Shown here: in pieces, positions 11,531 to 22,465 of the stretch
Numbering within the stretch: the stretch's first letter is position 1
Layout of the letters: each line of letters starts with the position of its first letter
Assembly: GCA_903813345.2 (NCBI GenBank)
Contig: CAIIXF020000010.1
Span: 8,177,169-8,241,168 of the forward strand
Direction of reading: 5' to 3'
Origin: Owenia fusiformis
Lineage: Eukaryota; Annelida; Polychaeta; Sabellida; Oweniidae
Length of the DNA: 64,000 bases
The notes under the pieces: generated by a model
The model's database searches: none
What the model was told of the DNA's origin: nothing
The model's input: the letters and a program-made list of their open reading frames with translations, nothing else
Program-made: the position numbers and the translations under genes

Positions 11531-12275
11531 AATCCAAGCCAGAAAGTTTCAGATCAAAAGACAAACTGCGAAAAGGTTAGCGAAAAATTCCTTAGGTCCG
11601 CAAATAAACAATTTATGATATGTAAGTATGTCTAGGTCTTATTTGCTCCGATTCATCGGCCGATGCCGGCCGATTCAGTATTTCGTTCAAAATTGAAGGT
11701 CAAATTTGAGGTCAGATGTGAACTCTTGAGAACTTGTACAAGATTTTAAAAAGGCCGCGCCTGGAGAGCCTTAAAATTTAAGGCTCTCTAGCCAAAATGC
11801 TAAAGAGCCTTAAATTTTAAGGTTCTTTAGCATTTCGGCTAAAGAGCCTTAAATTTTAAGGCTCTTTAGCATTTTGATAGCCAATTCTGCTAGAGAGCCT
11901 TCAAGGAATTCCAGGCGACAGAAATGACGAAATATTGCTTCTGGGACAAGATCAAACGACTTTGACATATTCTATACCCAACCTTTTTTTGTAATTCAAC
12001 AAATCAGCACAAATATACATACAATACTAGCAGATATCGGAGAAATTCAAAAAGAAATATTTTTTGATCGATAAAATCACTGATTATTAAACCGGAAGTG
12101 TCTTCTCTGAGGTCCGCAAAGAAGATGAAGAAGAAAACATATAAAGATTTCAGTCAATTCAATTTTGCCGTCGATTTAATTTTAAATGGTTTTGAATAAT
12201 CTTTGAATGCTTACTGTGACTTCTATTAGTACTGTTTTGACTTCCCCATTTCATAAACAGAACATTATCACTTTT

Positions 12276-12800
12276 TACTCGACTCATAAATTTACTTCCG
12301 GTCTACCGGGAAAAATAAACGTTCTAAAACCTTTTCAATCCTCAGTCTAAATTTGGCTTTTTGAAGGTTCAAACGTTGACTTTGAATGGACCTTTATGCA
12401 TATATCGAAAATAGGTTCACCAGAGAAGGTGTAAGACCCCGGGTGTAAGACCAGGCAATCACGTAAAAACTTTGATGACTTTGATGCTAGCCTAAAATCG
12501 TTGATATATACATAACAGATTTTTGATCAGAAGTTTTTGCAAAAAGTTTTGAAAAAATATCTTGTCAGATGAAAAATCCTAAAAACAGAATTGAAATTGA
12601 AGCATTACTTTTTGCTTGATTCATAAATCTACCTGTACTTCCGGTCTACCGAGAGAAATAAAAGAACCTTTTCAATCCTCAGTCTAAATTTGGCTTTTTA
12701 AAGGTTCAAACATCGATTTTGAACAGACCGTTCATGCATATATCGAAAATATATGTCTCTGATTCACCAGAGAAGGTGTAAGACCAGGCAATCACGTATA
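12276..12800 (+). repeat. Direct duplication of ~185 bp
   Basis: Two blocks, 12276-12465 and 12617-12800, share CTTCCGGTCTACCG, CCTTTTCAATCCTCAGTCTA, ATGCATATATCGAAAAT and CACCAGAGAAGGTGTAAGAC in the same order. The copies differ by scattered substitutions and small indels, indicating an older internal duplication. Confidence 0.8.
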
Positions 12801-13411
12801 TAGCCAGAAAAATGTTATTTTTACTTTTTTATCCACTATAAATCGCAACGTCCGTTTAGTAAAGATTTTGATGTATAGACATTTATTGATGGATTGGAGG
12901 CTAGGATAAAAATGTTGTTGTTGTGTTGCATAAGCCGCTGTTTCCTCCCGGTGTTTCCTCGACAGTTCACCTCTTGTACTGTAAATTTTCTTTGTGCCCT
13001 CTCATCGATGTGCTTAAATTTTCACTTGTGAGGAAAATATTATGCAAAAATATCTCGTCACGTGAAAAATTCTAAAATCAGCATTGAAATCTAATGAGCA
13101 ATAGATTTGGAAGTGAATTCTGTGATGTCCCTGGGCTGATGTCCCTGCATTCACGATAAAATGCGTCAAGATGTGCTGATCTAGAAGAAACAAGATCCTT
13201 TTCATCCCCAGGTCTTCATCATACTTTTTGCCATCATAAAATGGGATTCCCTGTATTCTTGTGACTATAGCAAAGCCAATACAAGTGATTAATTTCATTA
13301 AACATTGATGATTGAGCGATATGGAGCAAGCCCAAGAATTCTAGAAAAATTGTGTACATAATTTCCGGACCTCAGAGAACAAACTTCCGGCTTGTTATTC
13401 AAAATAAAAAG

Positions 13412-13482
13412 TGCTCCGTTTGGGATTCGAACCCACGCCGCAGAGTAGATAGCGGGCACTCTAACCACTATACCAGTGTGTT
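13412..13482 (-). repeat. tRNA-like sequence (SINE head or tRNA pseudogene)
   Basis: The minus strand reads GGTATAGTGGTTAGAGTGCC (box A/D-arm) and GTGGGTTCGAATCCCA (box B/T-arm) at tRNA-like spacing. The segment between them has a short CCGC/GCGG stem. The terminal seven bases do not pair with each other, so it is not a working tRNA. Confidence 0.65.
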
Positions 13483-13997
13483 TTTCCATGATTGGAATAT
13501 TTTTTGCAACTCTTTAGTGATATACATGTGCGAAATTTTTAAGTGGCATTCTGGGTTGAAAAACTTTCGAGAGTGTTGTTTTATTGTTTAGATGACGAAA
13601 ACTTCAATAAAAACAATATAAACACGGATTATAAACACAAAGGCTCTTTAGCCAAAACACTATGTTCACAGCTAAATAGCCTTAAATTTTAAGGCTCTTT
13701 AGCATTTTGGCTAAAGAGCCTTAAATTTTAAGGTACTCCAGGTACTCCTTGTCAATTTGAAGCAAGTTGAAATCAGTTTTGAACAAAATACAGCGATCGG
13801 CGCCGGCCGATGAACCGGAGCAAATGTGACCTAGGCATACATAGAGTTATTTACTTGGGGGAGGGAGGGTTTGAATATGGATTTCATACCGAGGACCGAT
13901 AGTCATTTTTATTCCATCTATCTGTTTTTATATAATACCATCAGTGGGATATAGTCGTCATTATGACGCGTGATCGTTATCGTGATCGTCCCGCTTT

Positions 13998-15918
13998 CAC
14001 GGAGGATAAGCAAAACGAGGGCGAAGCCACGGACTGCGACTCGCGTAACTTTACACCGCAGCCCAGCGCCAAAATGGAGGGACATCCGGAAGTGCCTTCT
14101 GCTTCTTCCGACAAAATAGAAATCCAGGTATTTTAAATGCTATCGTAGTGTCTAATCGGTAACCAAAATATTACTCTGTATCTACTGTTGGTCTGTAGAT
14201 AAAAAAATAAGCAGTTGTCCAGATCAAGCTAAAACAGCAAAGTTCTGATTTTACCTGTAAAATATGTGCATATTATTTAATTTACTATACATTTGAAAGG
14301 AGTTTTAACACGTTTCTGATATCTAAAGGTTAGTTGAGGCTCCGAGTATAATTCGTGAAAATGATTTGATAATAGAATGTGTTCATGAGGAGAAAATTAG
14401 ATTCAAACTGCGCATTCATAGTGGACGCAGTCCAGTAAACAAAGCTATTTCAACAACGCAACACAGCCTCCATTGATATTCTAAGCAACGCAGTCCAGCC
14501 GCGTACACGAAATAAATAAGATAGTGTAAACTATATTCCTACGCTATTATTGTTTCAGGAAAAGAAAGTCAGCATCCAGATTATCACTATACGTATCAAA
14601 GAGAAGGAAATCACACAATAAATCATCGTCTACAGTACCATCAAACTTCGATTATTAATAATTAAAAATGATTGACATATCCTCATATTCACTCGTGGTA
14701 TTGTACGTTCCCTCGTGCATGTATCATAATTCATTCCATAGAAGGGTGCCAAATAAGTCCCGCAACCCCCTACACCAAAAATCACCAAGTGTGACATATC
14801 ATTGGAAAGATCATTCAAAGTTACGTTTTTTTTTGTTTTTTTTTTTCAAAGTTACGTTGATTAACATATATCTATTACCTGAATCAATGTCCCAAATTGC
14901 TATATTGTATCGTTTAAGACCTAGAAATATGGCAATTCAATAGCGTATTTGGCAGAACAGTCCAGCGCAAGATGACAACGTAATATGTTTATTACAAACC
15001 AATTTGTGGATAGGGTTAAATATATAGATAATTGGATAGTGGTGAGACTTTTTATAAGAAGTAGAAATGCGAAACAATTAACTTTTTGATGATGCAATAA
15101 AAGCTGTTGAGGAAGGGTACATTAACTAGTATTTAAGATATCAGGAAAATATCAAATAATTGGAGAGTTGGTGAGTTAATGTAATTTTGGATGATCTTTC
15201 CAACAGTCCATCAATATTGCTAGCTACCATAAATTCATGATTTCAGCTGTATTTGACAGCTTGTATATATTTGCAGAATGGATTGAGACACGATGTAGGT
15301 CTATTAAAATAGCCCTTTATATTCAATTTTGTCCAAAGTTGCTCCATTTCGGCCACACCTGTACATACATTGTGCTATCTTCCTTTGGCTGTGATTGCGT
15401 TCAGCTTCAGATATAAAGCAACACTGAGTCGCGGACTGCGTTGGGCAGATGGATGGACTGCGACTATTATAAATTCCAATTTTCTATGTAATTGTACGTT
15501 TTCCGCTTACCAAATATCACACGAAGATGTAATTGTAACAACAGAACATGAATAATTATATTAATTCGATGTCATTTCTGATTCCTTTGTTTAAATCGGT
15601 ATATTAGGAACAAATATTGACCAAATTACATTTTTTGTGGCAGATTTCGAATTCATTTGTGTTCATGCTAAACTATTGGACAGCCGAGCACCAGGAATGC
15701 CATTGCAGGTGGAGTATGAATATGTTGATCACCGACTGGAACATACTAGCTATTGTGTAGAATATCCAAACCAATAATCTACCCCAAATCCTAACATGCC
15801 TTCCAAATTAAGTTTGGACTTACCGCCATTGTTCAGCTATAATGCGTTGTAACCGGCTCGTTTTGAATTACGCGAGTCGCAGTCCGTGGCTTCGCCCTCG
15901 TTTTGCTTATCCTCCGTG
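13998..15918. mobile_element. 1.92-kb TIR transposon, CACGGAG ends, 5-bp TSD
   Basis: The first 51 bp (13998-14048) and the last 51 bp are perfect inverted copies beginning CACGGAGGATAAGC. The bases GCTTT lie immediately outside both ends (13993-13997 and 15919-15923). Subterminal GGACTGCG/CGCAGTCC words recur at about 14033, 14418, 14488, 15434, 15459 and 15880. No transposase ORF exists. CAC termini plus a 5-bp duplication favour a Transib-like origin; Chapaev-type elements (CACGG ends, 4-bp duplications) are the main alternative. The perfect TIRs suggest recent activity. Confidence 0.85.
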
Positions 15919-15933
15919 GCTTTATTGTCACGA

Positions 15934-16515
15934 GATTTTAAGAAAACCACTCATCGGCTTTTCTCAAAACTCGCACACATGATAGAGGATATCAAGTTCT
16001 AGAGCTGATTAACTTTAAGGCGGCCATCTTGTTTTCTGGCGGCCATTTTGAAGGTTTTTCGATAAATGTTGTCTTTGCCATTTCAAGTGAGAAAACCGCT
16101 TGTCAGATTTTCTCCAAATTCCCACACATAATAGAAGATATCGAGTTCTAGAGCTGATTAACTTTTGGGCGGCCATCTTATTTACAAGCGGCCATTATGA
16201 AGGGTTTTCGATTAATCTTGTCATCGCAATTTCAGAAAAACGGTCATCGGATTTGCTCCAAATTCGCACACATGATAGAGGATGCACCATAGAGGATATC
16301 AAGTTCTAGAGCTGATCATTTTTGGGCAGTCATCATGTTTTCTGGTAGCTATTTTGAAGGTTTTTCGATAAATCTTGTCATCGCCATTTTAGGATTACCA
16401 CTTATCGGATATTTTCAAAACTCGCACACATGATAGAGGATATCAAGTCCCAGAGCTGATTAACTTTTGTACGGCCATCTTGTATTCCGGCGGCCATTTT
16501 GAAGGTTTTTCGATG
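15934..16515 (+). repeat. ~150-bp tandem repeat, four copies
   Basis: Copies begin near 15934, 16085, 16230 and 16385 and share TCGCACACATGATAGAGGAT, ATCAAGTTCTAGAGCTGATT, GGCGGCCATCTTG and GAAGGTTTTTCGATAAAT. The third copy has an internal GAGGAT-type duplication. The array starts only about 15 bp beyond the right end of the TIR transposon. Confidence 0.85.
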
Positions 16516-17340
16516 GTGTGATCTCGTTCACGTCATGTGGCTTTTTCAACTAGAATGTCTAGAAAGGAACTAAAAGGTCACGATGAATAAACATGGCAAT
16601 GTGTGGAATTGATCTCTTGATAATCATACATCAACGCGAGATGTTTTATTTGGCATAAATATATCTCTGGTATGTTTCTTTATCTTGGTGTAAGAGTCAT
16701 AAATTGCGTTACTTATCGAGGGTAATTTTACTTATGGATTTGTATGACTCCCCCGGAAGAAAGTTTTCACTAAAAATTGCATTAGATTTGCCAATAATAA
16801 GGGTGAAATTGTCAATTAATTTATTTATGAATACGCATAAAAGTCTAAGATTAAAGGCCAGAAAGCAATTTTTATTATTCAAAGTAGTGGAGATGCAGTT
16901 AGATGTTCAATTACACATTATAAAAATATAATGATATACATAAAGCATCATTTTGTGTCATTAATGCATTTGTTTTTGATATCTACCGAAGTGATGTTAA
17001 AAAGTGATCCAAGTGAATAATAATATTTGTTTTCTCGCAAGGCAATGTCAATCAATTTACTTATGATTACACTGTGAATAAGCGTAAAAGTCAAGATCGA
17101 AGGCCAGAAACCAATTTCTTTTATTATTTACCTTGGATCGTGGATTCGAATAAATAGATTGACTTAGGCAACAGTTTTCATACAATACAATTCTTGAGAT
17201 AAATGTTGTGCCAAATCCAACTGCAATATAAAGCGCGGTCTAACAGTGACTGTGTTTTAGAGACTTACACTGCATGACTCAGCCTTACGAGCATTTTGCT
17301 CATTGGATAGTTTTTTATATGTCTAACATGTATCTAATTT
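16516..17340. other. No gene seen
   Basis: AT-rich sequence with only short overlapping ORFs. Two similar stretches (about 16810-16880 and 17045-17120, sharing TCAATTTA, GCATAAAAGTC-like and AAGGCCAGAAA words) suggest a degraded local duplication. Confidence 0.45.
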
Positions 17341-17432
17341 TGTCATAATTTTATATTTTATTTTACATTACTGTATATATAAATTGTATCTCCATTTTAT
17401 TATGGGCAATAAAGATATACAATACAATACAA
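17341..17432 (+). repeat. Retroelement-like 3' tail
   Basis: The sequence CAATAAAGATATACAATACAA, followed by further ATACAA units, has a polyadenylation signal and an ATACAA simple-repeat tail. The SINE at 49185-49510 also ends in ATACAA units. No body of the element could be recognised upstream. Confidence 0.45.
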
Positions 17433-17746
17433 CAGTCTGAATTCTGAACTCTGCATTTTAAATTATATTTTCGGACCAACAGGATCCGGACAAGCGAGAT
17501 TCGGACCAATGTGATTCGGATGATTGGGTTACAGGCAAGTGGGTAATTGGGAGATCCCCTTCTAGTAAGGTGTACAGTCATGTATAACGTTTTACATCTC
17601 AAATACTGTCTCAATAATAACAGCTTGCACCGAGGTCTAGCCTCACTTATTTTGCCGATTAGATAGTTCTTTCCTCCGAGTCCACCTAATGTCATAGTGA
17701 TCGTGGTATAAAATTTATTATCTCATCGGTGAATAACATCCCCTCA

Positions 17747-18145
17747 CCGGATAGCCTGACAACGGTAAAGTCAGATATCGTTGTCATTGTATGTAGTTAA
17801 TGATGTTCTACCATCGAAATAAAGTCTTTAATTTAACCGATCAAAATGAGATACAGGACAACGGACACTGTATAACCATATACCGTTGTCTTTGTAAATT
17901 ATTTCAAATTGAGATTCCGATGTCACTAACGATATCGAAGACGCTATATTGTTGCGATTCCCGACCAAATGTGATCGAAATTGGGATTTCATATGATACA
18001 TCATCACAAGAGCTTAATACATGGACAGAATTAGCGACGATAAAATCCCATGAAATGATGACCAAATGATTAAAGAGTTGAAGCGACGGTTATGTCCGCC
18101 ATTTGTGACAACGGTATCTGACTTTACCGTTGTCAGGCTATTCCG
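17747..18145. mobile_element. TIR element, CCGGATAGCCTGACAACGG end, copy 1
   Basis: The right end is the inverse, with TCAGGCTATTCCG. The interior (TTCTACCATCGAAATAAAGT, GACAACGGACACTGTAT, GAATTAGCGACGATAAA) matches copy 2 at 20175-20641. No clear target duplication is visible. The inside contains several CCGTTGTC words that may be binding sites of a transposase. It is non-coding. Confidence 0.75.
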
Positions 18146-18450
18146 ATGTGATCCGGGGATATTTTTGTTTTGATATTGGTAAAATAGTATGTATAATTAG
18201 AACCATATTGAATCACTTCCAGTTAATAATGACAGTGAGGATAAATATCGAATATCACATGGGGACATATTGAATATGGGAATCAAAATAGTGTAGCCTA
18301 TTTTAAACAATAAGAGTTTTCTAAAAGTGAATATTTTTCCAAAAATCTAATTTCCATTGATAGAGAAAATTTTGTTTTGAATCATTTCAAAGGAGGGCTA
18401 TTTTAAGCTTCACCTAATTTTCAATTTATTCTCTGTATTTTATTGATCTA

Positions 18451-19071
18451 CAGGGTGTTTCATAATGGCCGTTCCCCGCAAATCAGCAATCCTAGATTGC
18501 ACTGTACCTCCATGTGTTATACATTACATGTTGCTTGTATTACATGAAAGCTCGTCGAATTCTTGGCTTATTGAAACAACTTTGATTCAGCAGCTTCAAT
18601 AGCTTGCTACATTTTATTACAAAATTATTCGGACAGTCACATTTTCTTCAAAAAATTAGCCGTGTAACCTTTTAACCGAAGTGATAACCAAGGTTCAGAA
18701 CAGTATTGTCTCTAGCAATCCATTTGTAACATTTGATGGATGCCGAGGACATATCCTAATTGTAGTTGAAAGTAAAAATAGTAACTGTTTTAAAGAACTG
18801 GTCCATGTGGAATTGGAAGTGTTCTTCCATATTTATTCGTGTAGAATCCTTGCGAAATATCCACATTAAAATGTGTGACAATAATGGGGGTCCATGTGGA
18901 TAAAATTCACGTGGAGATAGTGTAGGATGCCATGATTCCTGCAAGACTTAAGACTTAGTGATCTTTATCCATAAAAACCTTTCTCTAAAACATGTGATAA
19001 TATCAGCCCATTAATGCAAGTAATAAATGAGATATAGCTTGTTGAAGGGTTCACTTATTTTTGGACCACCC
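18451..19071. mobile_element. Possible mariner-like element with TACAGGGTG ends
   Basis: The left side reads TACAGGGTGTTTCATAAT and the right side, inverted, TACAGGGTGGTCCAAAAAT. Both would leave a TA at the boundary. The TIR similarity beyond about 16 bp is poor and the interior is non-coding, so this is only a candidate. Confidence 0.45.
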
Positions 19072-19339
19072 TGTACATGTTTTTCCAAAGTATTATGCTT
19101 TTTGCACTTTGGGCACTCTGTCGCTTGTTTACCAACATTCAAACCGCCAATGTTCAATGATATGCTTGCTCAGGATGTAAACGCGGTATATAAAAGGATG
19201 GAAGGAAGCTCCCCCAAGATGTTACCGTAACTCGATAGGGAGCAGTGATCCCTTTTTTAATTAGCAACCAATTCACCTTCACGTGACTTGCATCCACTGA
19301 GCTCATGTATAAAAGAAAAAACTACATTCTTAAAAGTAC

Positions 19340-19816
19340 ACACTGTTTATGTATCTTTATTGCCTCCTAATATTGGAGAGTACATACTTTTAATATATTA
19401 CAATGATAATAAATAACAAAAATAAAACATATTATACACTATATACAAAGGTGTTTGAATATAATAGTGCGATCAGATCATATCAGTCAGCTTATTGGGG
19501 TGCTACCGCTGCCCCAACATTACGCCTGATCTAGTTCTAATAGGGCCATATGACAAAAGTTATGTTCATTCTACCAGTATTTACAATCATTGGGTTTATT
19601 TTCAAAGTATCATCCTATCGTTACTAGTGTACATTGCATAAATCGTCTTTGATATCGTTACATAGCTACCTATCTTTAATAGTTTATCTTTCCCAAAAAT
19701 GATTGCTAATTTGATCTCATTTGAGCAGTTTTCGGGGATACTATTTGCGTTTAGCTCTCTTTGGATAATATCTCTCATTTGTGAATGTGCGTCACAATTA
19801 AGAATTATATGTTACT
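19340..19816 (-). pseudogene. LINE 3' end with C-terminal coding relic
   Basis: On the minus strand 19816-19602 encodes HIILNCDAHSQMRDII ... CSNEIKLAIIFGKDKLL, IGSYVTISKTIYAMY and then a stop. This resembles the Zn-knuckle-like 'H..l.C..ys..R' tail of non-LTR polyproteins, followed by a helix near the C-terminus. The 3' untranslated part runs to about 19340. Upstream frames are blocked by a stop just before the H. Confidence 0.55.
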
Positions 19817-19854
19817 TTGATCTAAGGATTCTATCTCTATCGATTATTAATGTA

Positions 19855-19932
19855 TCATGTCATGAATGTACATGTATGTCATGTCATGAATGTATGTCAT
19901 GTCATGGATGTATGTCATGTCATGTCATATCA
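19855..19932 (+). repeat. CATGTCATG microsatellite
   Basis: Imperfect repetition of ATGTCATGTCATGAATGT with runs of CATGT. It makes a Cys-rich pseudo-ORF on the plus strand that should not be read as a protein. Confidence 0.85.
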
Positions 19933-20080
19933 GCCGTTTCTTTTAATATGACCCCGCACTCGTCAATAGAAAAATTGTGTTTTGGTGGTCACTCATGCAC
20001 AGGTTAACTGCACAGGTTTTCGTGTATTTCAAAGTGAGATTGTCAGAGTGTATTATATTTTGTTTACTACCGATGACAGG

Positions 20081-20890
20081 CCTCATAGACTTCCACCAAC
20101 GCGAACATCAGTTCTGACTTCGCGAACTACGTTCCTTGCACTCGAACCACGATTCTCACATCGCGAATTTCACACCGGAATAGCCTGACAACGGTAAAGT
20201 CAGATACCATTGTCACAAATGGCGGACATAACCGTCGTTTCAATTGGATTTTCATGAACTGTATGTTTAATAGAACATCTAGATTAAATTCCTTTGGAAC
20301 AACAATCAATCAAAGTGTATTAATACCCATTGTACAATTAATAATGTTCTACCATCGAGATAAAGTCTTTAATTTTACCGATCAAAATGAGATACGGGAC
20401 AACGGACACTGTATTACCTTATGCCGTTGTCTTTGTAAATTATTTCAAATTCAGATTCCGTTGTCATTGACGAAATTGGGATTTCATATGATACATCATC
20501 TTAAGAGCTTAATACATGCACAGAATTAGCGACGATAAAGTCTAATGAAATGAGGACCAAGTGATTGAACAGTTGAAGCGACGGTTATGTCCGCCATTTG
20601 TGACAACGGTATCTGGCTTTACCGTTGTCAGGCTATTCCGGTATGAACGTGAAATCTTAAGTCGTTCACCACCATTTCCTCGCTCCCGAACACGGACTTT
20701 TTTCGTTCAGATATGTGGTTTGCGAGTACGGATCTCTGTGTGCGAGTGGATGTGCTCGGTAGCGAGGAAATTGCGGTGCGCGACTAAAGATTTCACGTTA
20801 GCGATGCGAGAATCGTGGTTCGAGTGCAAGGAAGTATTTCGCGAGGTCAGAAGTCAAAATTGATGTTCGCGTTGGTGTAAGTCTAGGAGG
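20081..20890. mobile_element. Outer inverted-repeat element carrying a nested insertion
   Basis: Left arm 20081-20174 and right arm about 20787-20890 are inverted copies, sharing CACCAACGCGAACATCA and CCTTGCACTCGAACCACGAT. The left arm is interrupted at 20174 by the element 20175-20641. The remaining right-hand segment 20642-20786 is rich in TCGC/GCGA words. Without the insertion the element would be about 340 bp. Confidence 0.75.
20175..20641. mobile_element. TIR element, CCGGAATAGCCTGACAACGG end, copy 2
   Basis: Complete ~65-bp TIRs start CCGGAATAGCCTGACAACGG and continue through a GGCGGACATAACCGTCG block at both ends. The interior is shared with copy 1. It is inserted in the left arm of the element at 20081-20890. 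The flanks are TTCACA and TATGAA, which do not give a clear duplication. Confidence 0.8.
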
Positions 20891-21544
20891 CTTGAATGAA
20901 GGTGAACAATACATCTTTCCGTACAAAATATTCTCTAAAAATGTGTGTTCATCTTCCACTACCGGGTTTTTGCATTGAGCCCATTGATTATATATTATGT
21001 TACCATGGACTGGGGCAGTCTTTTTTGTTGGATCAACCAAGGATGCAGTAATATTGGAGCCTGTACATACTAGTTACAATTGGGTTCACAATAACTCAGG
21101 AAAGCAGGAAAGAACATTCAGATTGCAAATACCACGTGATTTTTCTACTTAAAGTTACAAGTATAGAATATTGACTACAGTGCTTCAAAGAGATTCTATT
21201 GAACACGATCTGCAGTAACAAAAGTCGAATGGAGTTAGGAAGTCTGGCGATCGGATTTTTACGGGTACATTTTTGTATTCAATGTGCTCTTCATAATGTA
21301 GGTAAGCAAAATAAAAATAACATTGTAATGATAACCATTGGATGCAATGGAATTTTAATCTGGATTTAAGATTGTAATGCAATTGACTTTGAAAATATTT
21401 GTGAAAAATTTAAAGAAAAATAATATTATAATAATTCCAATTGGATGTGATGAAATTTTAAAATGCATCATAATAAGATTGTAATTAGTAGTATGACGTT
21501 GCAATGAAACTCATCGTGACATCTAAAACATTGCACTGTTTTGG

Positions 21545-21855
21545 ATGTCAATATTTTCTAAAAATGCTAAAAAATATAAACCAATGTTGATTGTCTAACC
21601 AGGTCGAAAGAAAAAATATATTAGCCTAGGTTTTATTATTGTACCATTGGTTTCAATGAGAACTAAGCTTTTGAAATGCATTTTTCTCTGAATCATTTAC
21701 ATGTATGGATGTCATCATTTCTCGCTTATTTATGAATACATTTTCTTATTTTTTCGGCGAAATACACATGAGGATAAATGCTTTTGCATTTGTGTGAATT
21801 ATCGGTCATTAAAAAATACATGTGACCTCTGAAAGTTTGTTTTAAATAAATTCAC
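21545..21855 (+). repeat. Dispersed ~310-bp repeat, copy 1
   Basis: It aligns in direct orientation with 49934-50245. Shared words include TTTTACCATTGGTTTC/TGTACCATTGGTTTC, TTTTGAAATGCAT, CTGAATCA and TGTGTGAATTATC/GTGTGAATTATC, ending in AATAAATTCAC. Divergence is substantial. There are no termini or coding content to classify it. Confidence 0.7.
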
Positions 21856-21862
21856 CATTCAC

Positions 21863-21981
21863 CATCACATTAAGTTCTACAAGTATAAGAATAGCACGAC
21901 GGCTTGAAATAATATTCGAAATATACCTTGAAATATCAAGACCTCATGCTATTTTTATACTTGTAGAACTTAATGTGACTG
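21863..21981. mobile_element. Short foldback MITE
   Basis: CACATTAAGTTCTACAAGTA at the left pairs with TACTTGTAGAACTTAATGTG at the right, extending into GAATAGCA/TGCTATT. A ~50-bp spacer lies between. No target duplication directly abuts the arms. Confidence 0.75.
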
Positions 21982-22465
21982 TCATTCACCATTTATTAAG
22001 CAGTAAAAATAATTTGCCGCATGTGTGACAAAATGTTTCTAGTTTCCTGGTGAATGTCTAGTCTTCCATCATACGAATGTAAAAGGCGATCTGTCTGCAT
22101 GGGGTGTAATCTACTAATCACGTATTCTGTCTAAGTTTATTCATGCCGAATCACCCAAACCCCAAGTTGACTCTTTCGACTAGATTTTACACGTGACTGA
22201 AAACGTATTTAAATCGCAGTCTGATGCTATGGAAGTACACCACATTTGACACTCTGTAACCCAAAAAATTAACAAAGATTCCTTCATAAATGAGAAAGCT
22301 ATTCATTTTAAAACTATAGATTTTCATATTTTTAATGTCACCTTTTCTAAAATTAATATGACCTAAACTTTTAACCGAAAAATGCCTACATTTTTATCGA
22401 ATTTACTAAACAGTGAGCGGTTTCGCTATACGCATGTTTCACTTACGAACTGTTGTATTTTTAAG

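Larger units (their letters stand above)
11757..13741. mobile_element. Inserted element with AAGGCTCTTTAGC palindrome arrays at both ends
   Basis: Near both ends lies a cluster of palindromes of the form GAGCCTTAAATTTTAAGGCT (11757-11905 and 13645-13735), separated by TTTAGCATTTTGGCTAAAG. The ends themselves, CCTGGAGAGCC on the left and CTCCAGG on the right, are inverted. The interior has a direct duplication (12276-12465 and 12617-12800) and a tRNA-like stretch on the minus strand. No transposase frame was seen. Confidence 0.6.
11625..13840. mobile_element. MITE split by a ~2-kb nested insertion
   Basis: The outer parts, 11625-11745 and 13742-13840, are the two halves of a palindromic MITE whose uninterrupted copy is at 31990-32230. 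Both halves show the TTTGCTCCGATTCATCGGCC-type terminal block and the TTCAAAAYTGA core. The 2-kb sequence between them is a separate element beginning with CCTGGAG-type inverted ends and AAAGAGCCTTAAA palindromes. Comparing with 31990-32230 shows which bases belong to the host MITE. Confidence 0.75.
20891..22465. other. Upstream region of the discoidin gene, with repeats
   Basis: No exon was identified, although the gene at 22466 must have an upstream exon ending in phase 1. 21545-21855 is a diverged copy of 49934-50245. 21863-21981 is a short foldback element. The rest is AT-rich. Confidence 0.45.

Noticed and set aside
19699-20007. Cys-rich plus-strand ORF
   Set aside because: The Cys-rich part is the CATGTCATG microsatellite and the start is antisense to the LINE tail.
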